Below are positions 33,420-42,357 of a stretch of DNA of 64,000 nucleotides, piece by piece. The DNA is from DAIMFL01 sp964372215 (GTDB lineage Bacteria; Pseudomonadota; Alphaproteobacteria; Dongiales; Dongiaceae). The position numbers and the translations under genes were made by a program. Where the stretch lies: contig CAYJQC010000005.1 of NCBI GenBank assembly GCA_964372215.1, positions 62,001-126,000 on the forward strand, given 5' to 3'. Below the pieces are notes generated by a model, which made no database searches, was not told the DNA's origin, and worked only from the letters and a program-made list of their open reading frames with translations. The stretch's first letter is position 1. Each line of letters begins with the position of its first letter.

Positions 33420-35035
33420 GTGCGTCCCACGCGCCAGTCCCAGGCGCGCACACCCCAGGGCAGGGCGAGCAGCATGCAGGTGACGGCCCAGGCCAGGGCC
33501 TGGACGTTCGCCGGACCCTCACGCGCCGCGATCGCGATCGCGGCCAATGCCAGCAGCGCGCCCAGCCATGTTTCCGCGCGCCCCGGCGGCGCGCGCCCGG
33601 CCCCGCGGCCGGCGACGGCGGCGAGCGCGAAGCCGATCGCCGGCACCAGGAAGGCGGCGACCGGGAAGTCGCGATAGCGCGGATCGAACACCAGGCCGAG
33701 CGAGGTCGCGAGGGCGGCGCCGGCGGCGGCGAGCTGAAAGGCGCCCAGGACAATCTCTCGGCGCGCGCCGCCGGGCAACGGCTTGCGCAGCCAATGCACG
33801 ACCGCGCGCAACGGCGCCGCGCGCGCCGCCGCGATGTCACCGGCCGCCAGCGCCTCGATCAGCAGCCACGCGGTCGCGCCGCTGATCGAGAGTCCGGTGG
33901 CGGCAGCGAGCCAGCCGAACGGCGTGCGGCTCGCCAGGATCGCCGCGTCGGCCTGCAGCATCATCACCACGCCCGCCGCCTGGCCGGCGGCGGCGAGCAC
34001 CAGCCAGCGGTGCGCCGACAGCGGCCGGCGCAGCGCCGCCCACAGCAGCGGCAGCGCACCGAGCAGGCTGCCGGAGACCCAGTAGAGCGGCCAGTGCGGC
34101 AGCTCGCTGACCGGCCCGGCGAGCGGGAATTTCGGCTGGCGCGCGGCGTCGAACAGGCCCCAATAGCCGCCGACCGTGCCTTCGAGCACCCGCTTCCACG
34201 GCTGGTCGAAGGCCTCGATCAGGTTGTAGTCGAGACCCTGCGCCTCGGCCATGGCGACCACCCCGCGCACAAAGCGCGCGGCGTTGACCCGGCTGGGCCG
34301 CGCGCCGTCGCGCATCCGCCCGGCGCTCGGCCAGCCGGTTTCGCCGATCATCAGGCGCTTGCCGGGAATCGCCTGCCGCACCCGGGCGAGCACCGCCTCG
34401 ACATGGGCGACCGCCCGATCGGCGCCGACCGGTTCGTCCTCCCAGTACGGCAGGATGTGAATGGTGACGAAATCGACCGCGCCGGCCAGCGCATCGGCGT
34501 TGCGGATCCAGAACTCCCAGACATCGGCATAGGTGATCGGGGTCGCGGTCCGGGTGCCGGCATCGCGCAGCAGCGCCGCAAGTTCCTCGGGTCCGAGCTC
34601 GCCGCGCAGCAGCACCTCGTTGCCGACGACGATGGCCCGCACCGTGTCGGGATGGGCGTCGGCGAGCGCGATCGCGCCGTCGATCTGCTCGGCGTTCTGG
34701 TCGGGATCGCGGCCCAGCCAGGCACCCAGCAGCACCTCGAGCCCGAGCGCCTCGGCGATCGGCACCACCGCGTCCTGGCCCTGGTCGACCGCATAGGTGC
34801 GCACGCAGCCGGTACGGGTCGCCAGCAGGCGCAGATCCTCCTCGATCTGCTGCCGCGGCACCGTGAAGCCTGGATCGAACGGAGTCTGGCCGGGCCGGTA
34901 GGGGCTGTAGGACAGGCAGGCGACGCGCGCGCCCGGCACGTCGGGCACCGGCTGGAGCCGGCCCAGCCAGGACCACAGCAGGAAGCAGGCCGCCGCGGCG
35001 ATGGCGAAGGCGACGAGGGCGAACCAGCGCGTCAC
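33416..35035 (-). CDS. GH17-type beta-glucan enzyme with C-terminal membrane domain
   Basis: 539 residues. An N-terminal anchor (ALVAFAIAAAACFLLWSWL) is followed by a GH17-like beta/alpha barrel (~35-310). The acid/base Glu lies in AIVVGNEVLLRG, the nucleophile Glu in LMIGETGWPSAG, and VDFVTIHILPYWE and NLIEAFDQPWKRVLEG are also typical. The C-terminal ~200 residues are 7-8 hydrophobic helices. Such proteins in Bradyrhizobium and relatives act in cyclic beta-(1,3),(1,6)-glucan synthesis (ndvC-like; family knowledge). The barrel lies outside the cytoplasm by topology. It is followed upstream, after 219 bases, by the GH17-GT2 fusion gene on the same strand. Confidence 0.85.
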   Translation of the reverse strand: MTRWFALVAFAIAAAACFLLWSWLGRLQPVPDVPGARVACLSYSPYRPGQTPFDPGFTVPRQQIEEDLRLLATRTGCVRTYAVDQGQDAVVPIAEALGLEVLLGAWLGRDPDQNAEQIDGAIALADAHPDTVRAIVVGNEVLLRGELGPEELAALLRDAGTRTATPITYADVWEFWIRNADALAGAVDFVTIHILPYWEDEPVGADRAVAHVEAVLARVRQAIPGKRLMIGETGWPSAGRMRDGARPSRVNAARFVRGVVAMAEAQGLDYNLIEAFDQPWKRVLEGTVGGYWGLFDAARQPKFPLAGPVSELPHWPLYWVSGSLLGALPLLWAALRRPLSAHRWLVLAAAGQAAGVVMMLQADAAILASRTPFGWLAAATGLSISGATAWLLIEALAAGDIAAARAAPLRAVVHWLRKPLPGGARREIVLGAFQLAAAGAALATSLGLVFDPRYRDFPVAAFLVPAIGFALAAVAGRGAGRAPPGRAETWLGALLALAAIAIAAREGPANVQALAWAVTCMLLALPWGVRAWDWRVGRT

Positions 35036-35254
35036 GGGCGGGGCATGATCTGGGCTGCTCGATCGATCGGGAGTTCGACGCCGGCGCGCGGCCGAATCCA
35101 GGGGCTTTCCGCCCTTCTTATGTCATTGCCGAACCCGGTCCGGCAATCCATGCGGCGGCCGGCGAGAAGGTGCCGTCGGCACCCGCATCCGATCGCGGCG
35201 ATCGGGCAGTGGCATTGAACCGCGATGCGCGGGCGACCATGCGGGCGATCGACG

Positions 35255-37873
35255 CTACTCCAACGGTGCGCCGACGGCAGCCGGGAGCACGGGCCCGCCG
35301 ACGGATCCCGGCCGGCGCGACGGCCGGAGCAGGTTGATCATCGACAGCGCGAGCGCCGAGACATAGGGCAGCGACTGCACCACCAGCAGCACCGCCCAGA
35401 GCCGCGCCGCCGGCTCGAACGCGCCCCGGGTCGACCACACCGCCACGGCGCCGACCCACAGCAGCACGAGATAGGCGATCTCCTCGCGCACCGCGACGAG
35501 GCCGCGGACCAGGGCCGGCTGGTTCTCGCATTTCGGGGTGCGCAGGAACGGCAGTCTCGAGGTGAAGATGCCGTAGAGAACCGCCCGGGCGACGGTATGC
35601 GACAGGGCGAGGCCCGCCAGCGCCGCGCCCAGCGCGTCGAGCACGCCGCAGCGCACCCGGGCGACATAGAGCCACAGCGACTTCACCACCTTGAACGAGA
35701 ACAGCGACAGGGTCGCCGCCATGAACAGGGTGAGCGGTGGCTCGAAATACTGCGGCAGCAGGACGATGCCCGCGGTCCAGCCCAGGGCGGCCAGGATGAA
35801 CAGCAACTGGAGTCCGTCCGCCATCCAGCCGAGCCAGCCGGCGAGGAAGTGATAGCGCTGGCCGCCGGCGAGCGAGGTGCGGCGCAGCGGCAGCAGCTCG
35901 CGCCAGTGATGCTTCAGGATCTGCACCGCGCCATAGGCCCAGCGGAAGCGCTGCCGGCGAAACGCCTCGAAGGAGTCGGGCATCAGGCCGCGGCCGTAGC
36001 TGTGCTGCACGTAGTGGGCGGCATAGCCGGCCTCGAACAGCTTGAGGCCGAGTTCCGCGTCCTCGGTGATGCACCATTCGCCCCAGCCGCCGACCCGTTG
36101 CAGCGCCGCCTTGCGGATCAGCGCCATGGTGCCGTGCTGGATGATGGCGTTGCGCTCATTGCGGTGATGCATGCCGAGATGGAAGAAGCCGGCGTATTCC
36201 CAGAAGCACATGCGCTTGAACAGGCTTTCGTGTGCGTCGCGGTAGTCCTGCGGCGCCTGCACCAGCGCCACATTCGGATCGTCGAACAGCCCGGCAAGGT
36301 CCTTCAGCCAGTCGCGCGTGACGATGTAGTCGCTGTCGATGGTGGCGATGATCTCGGCGTCGGCCGCGCTCTCGCCCAGGGCGAAGTTGAGCGCGCCGGC
36401 CTTGAAGCCCGGCCAGGGGTCGAGATGGAAGAAGCGGAAGCGCGGGCCGAGATTCTCACAGAATGTCTTCACCGGCCGCCAGACCGCGGGATCGCGGGTG
36501 TTGTTGTCGACGACCAGGACCTCGAAGTCGGGGTAGTCGAGTCGCGCCAGCGCCTTCAGCGTGTCGATCACCATCGCCGGCGGCTCGTTGTGGCAGGGCA
36601 CGTGGATCGATATTTTGGGCAGGCTGGCTGGCGCCGGCGCGTCGGCGCCGGGCGTCAGCCGCCGGCGCCAGCGCAGCGACCACAGCGACTCGCCCATCTC
36701 GACGCCCTCGGTCAGCACCACCAGGAACAGCAGCAGCAGACCCGGCGCCAGGATGCCGAGCACCGAGGCGTCGACCAGGGTGACGTAGCGGTTCGCATAG
36801 GCGGCCCACACCAGGGTCGCGCCGCTGACCACGGCCTGGCTGAGCACGGCGAGAAACACGCGGCCGCGGATCCGCAGGGTCGGCTGGCGCGCGAGCACCC
36901 ACAGGATGAGCGCGGCGCCGATTCCGGCGGAGGCGCCGGCATAGTTCTTCCAGTCGGGCAGGTTCTGGAGCGGGCCGTAGAACGAGAACTTCGGCTGGCG
37001 GTCGGCGTCGAACAATCCCCAATAGGCGCCGACGCCGCCTTCCAGATCGGCCTTCCACGGCTGGTCGAATGCCTCGACGATGATGTAGTCGATCTCGTAT
37101 TCCGAGGCGACGTTGAGGAAATGGCGCAGGAACAGTCCCTGATTGACCGGCGACGCCACCGCGTCCTTGCGGGTCAGGCCGTTGCTCGGCCAGCCCACCT
37201 CGGTCAGCACGATCGGCTTGCCGGGAAAGGCATCCCGAAGCTCGCGATAGCGGTCCAGGATGAAGGCGACGCTGTCCTCGGCCGAGACGCCTTCCCAGAA
37301 CGGCAGGATATGGACGCCGATGAAGTCGACCTCGCGCGCCAGCTCGGGATGCGCCAGCCAGACATGCCACGGCTCGGAGGTGCTAACGGGAACGTGGGCC
37401 AGCGCCTTGACCTTGCGGATATAGCCGACGAGATCGTCGACCGAGACGTCGCCGCGCAACAACGCCTCGTTGCCGACGAGCAACCGGTCGACGTTGTGGT
37501 CCATCAGCGAGTTTCGGATCAGCCGCGCGATCTCGTCCTGATTGCGCTCCTGATGCCGGTCGATCCAGGCACCTGCCGTGACCTTTAGACCGTAGCGCGC
37601 GGCGATGCGCGGCACCTCGCCGAGAATGCCGGTCGAGGCATAGGTGCGCAGCCGCTTCACCTTGCCGGCCAGGAGCGCGATGTCGGTGGCGATCTGCGCC
37701 TCGCTCGGTTCCTCCGACTGCAGCGCGCTTTGGCCCTCCTGGAATGGGCTGAACGACACGCCGTTGATCGGCCCGAGCCAGTTCTCGCCGTCGACCGGGC
37801 GATTGACCGCCGCCCACAGGAGGGTGGCCGCCGCGACCGTGGTGATTCCGATGACAAGATTGGCAAGGCGCAT
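35255..37873 (-). CDS. GH17 - GT2 fusion, NdvB-like beta-glucan synthase
   Basis: 872 residues. N-terminal TM (LVIGITTVAAATLLWAAV), a GH17-like domain (LLVGNEALLRG acid/base Glu; IVLTEVGWPSNG nucleophile Glu), then four TM helices. A processive family-2 glycosyltransferase follows: ISIHVPCHNEPPAMVIDTLK, VLVVDNNTRD, ATIDSDYIVTRDWL (D-x-D-like), ITEDAELGLKLFEAGY (catalytic TED) and FRRQRFRWAYG (Q/RxxRW), plus C-terminal TM helices. This is the architecture of beta-1,3-glucan synthases that elongate and branch or cyclise periplasmic glucan. ATG 37873 starts at the membrane anchor; the frame is open to 38113 but only as low-quality sequence. Confidence 0.9.
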   Translation of the reverse strand: MRLANLVIGITTVAAATLLWAAVNRPVDGENWLGPINGVSFSPFQEGQSALQSEEPSEAQIATDIALLAGKVKRLRTYASTGILGEVPRIAARYGLKVTAGAWIDRHQERNQDEIARLIRNSLMDHNVDRLLVGNEALLRGDVSVDDLVGYIRKVKALAHVPVSTSEPWHVWLAHPELAREVDFIGVHILPFWEGVSAEDSVAFILDRYRELRDAFPGKPIVLTEVGWPSNGLTRKDAVASPVNQGLFLRHFLNVASEYEIDYIIVEAFDQPWKADLEGGVGAYWGLFDADRQPKFSFYGPLQNLPDWKNYAGASAGIGAALILWVLARQPTLRIRGRVFLAVLSQAVVSGATLVWAAYANRYVTLVDASVLGILAPGLLLLFLVVLTEGVEMGESLWSLRWRRRLTPGADAPAPASLPKISIHVPCHNEPPAMVIDTLKALARLDYPDFEVLVVDNNTRDPAVWRPVKTFCENLGPRFRFFHLDPWPGFKAGALNFALGESAADAEIIATIDSDYIVTRDWLKDLAGLFDDPNVALVQAPQDYRDAHESLFKRMCFWEYAGFFHLGMHHRNERNAIIQHGTMALIRKAALQRVGGWGEWCITEDAELGLKLFEAGYAAHYVQHSYGRGLMPDSFEAFRRQRFRWAYGAVQILKHHWRELLPLRRTSLAGGQRYHFLAGWLGWMADGLQLLFILAALGWTAGIVLLPQYFEPPLTLFMAATLSLFSFKVVKSLWLYVARVRCGVLDALGAALAGLALSHTVARAVLYGIFTSRLPFLRTPKCENQPALVRGLVAVREEIAYLVLLWVGAVAVWSTRGAFEPAARLWAVLLVVQSLPYVSALALSMINLLRPSRRPGSVGGPVLPAAVGAPLE

Positions 37874-38398
37874 GGGTTCTACCGTGGGTTGCTTCGGGCT
37901 TCGACCGCCTGACCGCAGCGCACCGCCGGATGAACCCGCGGCACGCACTCCTGTCGGTGCCGCGGAGTCTCGCTCCGCGGCCAACAGCCGCATGCGTGTT
38001 CGGGAAGTCCGACAGATGCCTCGGTTCAAACAAGACCGCGCCTTGGCTGGGCGCGACGACGGTCTTTCTCCTGGGCCTAGGATGGCCCGCAAAGGCAGCT
38101 TCGGACGCGACAAATCTGTGACGAAATCCGGCCGTAGATGGGGCCGGGCGGGGGCACGAATCTAGCGCGCATTCTAGGCGGAATTGCGGCACCGCCAAGC
38201 CGGATTTTGCGTTGCAGCATTCGCCGTTCGGCGTGCCGACGGGACGGCCCGGGTCGCCGCTGGGACAGCCAGTGCCGCGGGTGCGGGCGGCGGGCCGGCA
38301 ACGAGCCGTCTAGCCTGCAAACCCGGACCCGGCGATAACAGGGGCGGCCGTTGCGGTCGCCGGGCCATATCGCCAGGTCGCGCGCCAGGGGGAGTCGG
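37874..38398. other. 525-base divergent region
   Basis: Lies between the GH17-GT2 gene and the TMADH-like operon. It should hold both promoters. No convincing motif, hairpin or small gene is seen; the long frames across it have poor codon character. Confidence 0.4.
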
Positions 38399-40474
38399 TT
38401 GGCCAGGAATCCGCGTTACGACGTGCTGTTCGAGCCGGTCCGGATCGGGCCGGTCACGGCGAAGAACCGTTTCTACCAGGTGCCGCATTGCAGCGGCATG
38501 GGCTACATGCTGCCGCAGATGCTGGCCGCCATGCGCACGGTCAAGGCCGAGGGCGGCTGGGGCGTGGTCTGCACCGAGTACTGCTCGATCCACCCGAGCG
38601 CCGACGATTCGCCGTATCCCTATGCCAGCCTGTGGGACGAGGACGACGTGCGCTGCCAGGCGGTGATGGCGGACAAGGTCCACGCCCATGGCGCGCTGGC
38701 CGGGGTCGAGCTCTGGCATGGCGGCAACCACGCCACCAACCGCACCAGCCGGCTGCCCTCGATCTCGCCCTCCGGCCATCTGCTGCACGCGGTCTATCCG
38801 GCCCAGACCCGGGCCATGGACAAGGCGGACATTCGCAACCTCAGGCGCTGGCAGGTCGATGCCGCCAAGCGCGCCCGGCGTGCCGGCTTCGACATCGTCT
38901 ATGTCTATGCCGGCCACGGCTACCTGCCGTTCCAGTTCGTCGCCAAGCGGCTCAACCACCGCACCGACGAGTATGGCGGCAGCCTGGAGAACCGGGTGCG
39001 GCTGCTGCGCGAGATGATCGAGGAGACCAAGGAGGCGGTCGGCGACAGCTGCGCCGTCGCGGTCCGCTTCGCGGTCGACGAATTGATCGGCGCGCACGGC
39101 ATCACCTCGGACGGCGAGGGTCGCGAGGTGATCGAGATGCTGGCCGAGCTGCCCGATCTCTGGGACGTCAACCTGTCCTATGTCGAGAACGATTCCTGGA
39201 GCGCGCGGTTTTCCGACGAGGGCTTCCAGGAGCCCTTCGTGGCCTTCGTGAAGCAGGTGACGAGCAAGCCGGTGGTGGGGGTCGGGCGCTTCACCTCGCC
39301 CGACGCCATGGTGTCCCAGATCCGCCGCGGCATCCTCGACATCATCGGGGCGGCGCGGCCGTCGATCGCCGATCCGTTCCTGCCGGCCAAGATCGACGAG
39401 GGCCGCGAGGACGAGATCCGCGAGTGCATCGGCTGCAACATGTGCCGTGCCGCCAACAACGAGGACGTGCCGATCCGCTGCACCCAGAACCCGACCATGG
39501 GCGAGGAATGGCGGCGCGGCTGGCACCCCGAGCGGGTGCCGCCGAAGGGTTCGGCGGCGCGCGTGCTGGTGGTCGGCGCCGGGCCGTCCGGCCTGGAATG
39601 CGCGATGACCCTGGGCAAGCGCGGCTACGACGTGGTGCTGGCCGAGGCAACCACCCGGCTCGGCGGCCGGGTGACGCGCGAGAGCCGGCTGCCCGGCTTG
39701 TCGAGCTGGGCCCGGGTGCGCGACTATCGCGAGGGCCAGATCCAGCGGCTGCCGAATGTCGAGGTCTATCTCGACAGCCGGCTGTCGGCCAAGCAGGTGC
39801 TGGAGTTCGGCTTCGACCAGGTGATCCTCGCGACCGGCGCGCGCTGGCGGCGCGACGGCATCGGCTATCACAACGAGGCGCCGGTGCCGGGCGCCGACCG
39901 TCCCGGCATCCTGACCCCCGACGATCTGCTCGACGGCGCATCGCCGGCGGCCTTGCCCAAGGGCGCGCCGGTCGTGATCTACGACGACGAGCACTACTTC
40001 ATGGGCGGCGCGCTGGCCGAGAAGCTGGCACGCGACGGGCACAAGGTGACCGTGGTGACGCCGTCGGTCGAGGTCTCCAGCTGGACCAAGATGACCGACG
40101 AGCAGGCGCGGGTGCAGAAGGCGCTGATCGAGCTCGGGGTCACCCTGGTGCTGACCCGCCGGCTGGTCGCGGTCGAGGATGGCGCCATCGCGGTCGCCTG
40201 CATCTATAGCGGGCGCGCGAGCCGGATCGCCTTCGGCAGGCTGGTGCTGGTCGGTGCCCGGCAGCCGGACGATGCGCTCTATCACGAATTGATGCGCGAT
40301 CCGGCGGCGCTCGCCGACGCCGGGATCCGCGCGGTCACGCGGATCGGCGACTGCTACGCCCCGGCCTCGGTCATGCACGCGGTCTATTCCGGCCACCGCA
40401 TCGCCCGCGAGCTCGACGCGGCGCCCGATGTCGACGCGGTGCCCTATCGGCGCGAGCGCGTCGTATCGAGATGA
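38399..40474 (+). CDS. Trimethylamine/dimethylamine dehydrogenase-family iron-sulfur flavoprotein
   Basis: 691 residues, laid out like TMADH. The N-terminal FMN TIM barrel has the family start DVLFEPVRIGPV and NRFYQVPHCSG, where Cys31 matches TMADH Cys30 (covalent 6-S-cysteinyl FMN). The Tyr of TEYCSI (TMADH Tyr60) and the Tyr/His of YAGHGYLP are kept. The 4Fe-4S ligands are Cys343, 346, 349 and 361 (CIGCNMC...CTQNP), with RRGWHPE after them. An FAD/ADP-binding half follows (VLVVGAGPSGLECAMTL). The segment around TMADH Trp264 differs (VENDSWSARF), so substrate may differ from trimethylamine. TTG 38399 matches the TMADH N-terminus and has AGGGGGAG upstream. It overlaps the next gene by ATGA. 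Confidence 0.9.
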   Translation: MARNPRYDVLFEPVRIGPVTAKNRFYQVPHCSGMGYMLPQMLAAMRTVKAEGGWGVVCTEYCSIHPSADDSPYPYASLWDEDDVRCQAVMADKVHAHGALAGVELWHGGNHATNRTSRLPSISPSGHLLHAVYPAQTRAMDKADIRNLRRWQVDAAKRARRAGFDIVYVYAGHGYLPFQFVAKRLNHRTDEYGGSLENRVRLLREMIEETKEAVGDSCAVAVRFAVDELIGAHGITSDGEGREVIEMLAELPDLWDVNLSYVENDSWSARFSDEGFQEPFVAFVKQVTSKPVVGVGRFTSPDAMVSQIRRGILDIIGAARPSIADPFLPAKIDEGREDEIRECIGCNMCRAANNEDVPIRCTQNPTMGEEWRRGWHPERVPPKGSAARVLVVGAGPSGLECAMTLGKRGYDVVLAEATTRLGGRVTRESRLPGLSSWARVRDYREGQIQRLPNVEVYLDSRLSAKQVLEFGFDQVILATGARWRRDGIGYHNEAPVPGADRPGILTPDDLLDGASPAALPKGAPVVIYDDEHYFMGGALAEKLARDGHKVTVVTPSVEVSSWTKMTDEQARVQKALIELGVTLVLTRRLVAVEDGAIAVACIYSGRASRIAFGRLVLVGARQPDDALYHELMRDPAALADAGIRAVTRIGDCYAPASVMHAVYSGHRIARELDAAPDVDAVPYRRERVVSR

Positions 40475-41817
40475 GCGCACCGACCGGCCGCGGCCTGGTC
40501 AACCGGCTGGCGCCGCTTGAGGTGCTGTCGGGCGACGGGGTCGAGGCGATTCACCGGGCCTCGCTGAAGCTGCTGCGCGACACCGGCATCGAGGTGCTGG
40601 CCGATCGCGCGTTCGACCTCTACGCCCGCGCCGGGGCGACGGTCGATCGCGAATCCCGGCGGGTGAGCTTCGATCCCGGCCTGATCGAGGAAGCGGTGGC
40701 GCGCGCGCCGGCCAGCTTCACCCTGCGGGCCCGTAATCCGGCCTGGGACCTGACGGTCGGCGGGCCGCATGTCGTCGTCACCTCGGTCGGCGGCCCGGCC
40801 TACACCGACGATCTCGAGCGCGGACGGCGGCCGGGCTGCTACGCCGACATGTGCGACTACATCCGGGTCGTGCAATGCCTCGACATCATCGACCAGGAAG
40901 GCGGCGGGCCGACCGAGCCGACCGACCTGCCGGCCGAGACCCGCCATCTCGACTACTACCGCGCGGCGATCACCCTGACCGACAAGACCTGGCAGTGCTG
41001 GGGCCTGGGCGGCGCGCGGGTCGACGACGCCATCGCGATGACGGCGCTCGCGCTCGGCACCGACCGCGACGGATTGCTGGAGTCTCCGGCGGTGATGACG
41101 GTGATCAACACCAACTCGCCGCTGCGCCTCGACATTCCCATGGCGGAAGGGCTGATCGCGCTGGCCGAGGCCGGGCAGGGGACCATGGTGACGCCGTTCA
41201 CGCTCTCGGGCGCGATGGCGCCGGTCACCCTCGCCGGTGCGCTGGCGCTGCAGAACGCCGAGGCGCTGGCGGTGATCGCGCTCGCCCAGTTCGTGCGGCC
41301 GGGCGCGCCGGTGGTCTATGGCGGATTCACGTCCAACGTCGACATGAAGAGCGGCGCGCCCGCGTTCGGGACTCCGGAATATGCCAAGGCCACCCTCGCC
41401 GGCGGCCAGATGGCGCGGCGCTATGGCCTGCCCTATCGCTCCAGCAACGTGAACGCCAGCAACACGGTCGACGCCCAGGCCGGCTACGAGTCCGCGATGT
41501 CGACCTGCGCGGCGCTGCTGGCCGGCGTCAACATCCTCGAGCACGGCGCCGGCTGGCTCGAGGGCGGCCTGACCGCGTCGTTCGAGAAGCTGATCGTCGA
41601 TGCCGAGATGCTGGGCGAGCTGGCGCGCCTGGTGGATTCCGGCCGGTCGCCGATCCCGGCGCTGCTGCCGCCCGTCGAGCCGCCCCAGGATGTCGCCCGG
41701 CGCGCCGCGAAGACCTGGCGGCGCCTGCTCGACGACTACGTACCGCCGGCGATCGATCCCGGCGTGGCCGACGCGCTCACCGACTACGTCGCGCGGCGCA
41801 AGCGGAGCGCGAAGTGA
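40471..41817 (+). CDS. MttB-family (non-pyrrolysine) methyltransferase, paralogue 3
   Basis: A 448-residue COG5598 protein, 80 residues shorter than paralogues 1 and 2 and more divergent: LEVLSGDGVEAIHRASLKLLRDTGIEVL, TPFTLSGAMAPVTLAGALALQNAEAL, VYGGFTSNVDMKSGAPAFGTPEY, SSNVNASNTVDAQAGYES. The N-terminal basic extension is missing. There is no in-frame TAG. It overlaps the TMADH-like gene by ATGA and the alkyltransferase by GTGA, so all three are translationally coupled. Context says it handles a methylated amine upstream of, or together with, the flavoprotein (inference). No corrinoid protein gene is in the operon. Confidence 0.9.
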   Translation: MSAPTGRGLVNRLAPLEVLSGDGVEAIHRASLKLLRDTGIEVLADRAFDLYARAGATVDRESRRVSFDPGLIEEAVARAPASFTLRARNPAWDLTVGGPHVVVTSVGGPAYTDDLERGRRPGCYADMCDYIRVVQCLDIIDQEGGGPTEPTDLPAETRHLDYYRAAITLTDKTWQCWGLGGARVDDAIAMTALALGTDRDGLLESPAVMTVINTNSPLRLDIPMAEGLIALAEAGQGTMVTPFTLSGAMAPVTLAGALALQNAEALAVIALAQFVRPGAPVVYGGFTSNVDMKSGAPAFGTPEYAKATLAGGQMARRYGLPYRSSNVNASNTVDAQAGYESAMSTCAALLAGVNILEHGAGWLEGGLTASFEKLIVDAEMLGELARLVDSGRSPIPALLPPVEPPQDVARRAAKTWRRLLDDYVPPAIDPGVADALTDYVARRKRSAK

Positions 41818-42350
41818 GCGTCGCGGCGGAACCCGAACTCCTGCTGATCGACCGGCTGGAAACGCCGATCGGCGAGCTCGGCATCGTCGCGGACGCGGCT
41901 GGCCGGCTCTGTGCGGTCGAATGGACCGATCAGGAGGACCGCCTGCAGACCTCGCTGCGGCTGCGCTGCGGGTCGCGGGGGTATTCCTTGGCAGCCGCCG
42001 CCAATCCCGCCGGGTTGAGCGCGGCGCTCGACGCCTATTTCGCCGGCGAGCTGCACGCGGTGGACGCGCTGCCCGTCGCCGCCGGCGGCACCGGCTTCCA
42101 GCGCGCGGTCTGGCAGGCGCTGCGCGAAATACCGTGCGGACAGACGATATCCTACGCCGCGCTCGCGCAACGGATCGGCCGCCCGACGGCGGTGCGCGCC
42201 GTCGGGCATGCCAATGGCGCCAATCCGGTGAGCGTCGTGGTGCCCTGTCACCGCGTCATCGGGTCGGACGGGTCGCTGACCGGATATGGCGGCGGCATCG
42301 AGCGCAAGCGCTGGCTGCTCGCGCATGAGCGGCGTCTCGCCGCCGGATGA
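41814..42350 (+). CDS. ogt: O6-alkylguanine-DNA alkyltransferase (Ogt/MGMT)
   Basis: 178 residues. The N-terminal ribonuclease-like domain (IDRLETPIGELGIVADAAGRLCAVEW) is followed by the DNA-binding/active domain: FQRAVWQALREIPCGQTISYAALAQRIGRPTAVRAVGHANGANPV, then the catalytic VVVPCHRVIGSDGSLTGYGGG with the acceptor Cys of PCHR. It removes O6-alkyl groups from guanine irreversibly. GTG 41814 overlaps the stop of the MttB-family gene (GTGA), placing DNA-methylation repair in the same operon as a methylamine-type oxidase and methyltransferase. Confidence 0.94.
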   Translation: MSVAAEPELLLIDRLETPIGELGIVADAAGRLCAVEWTDQEDRLQTSLRLRCGSRGYSLAAAANPAGLSAALDAYFAGELHAVDALPVAAGGTGFQRAVWQALREIPCGQTISYAALAQRIGRPTAVRAVGHANGANPVSVVVPCHRVIGSDGSLTGYGGGIERKRWLLAHERRLAAG

Positions 42351-42357
42351 CGCCGGC

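Noticed and set aside
35225..37588. A 787-codon plus-strand frame antisense to the GH17-GT2 gene
   Set aside because: Low-complexity Arg/Gln/His/Gly composition and no motif, whereas the minus strand has full GH17 and GT2 signatures.
19491..41817. Pyrrolysine use in the MttB-family genes
   Set aside because: None of the three genes has an in-frame TAG; all are continuous and full length without it.
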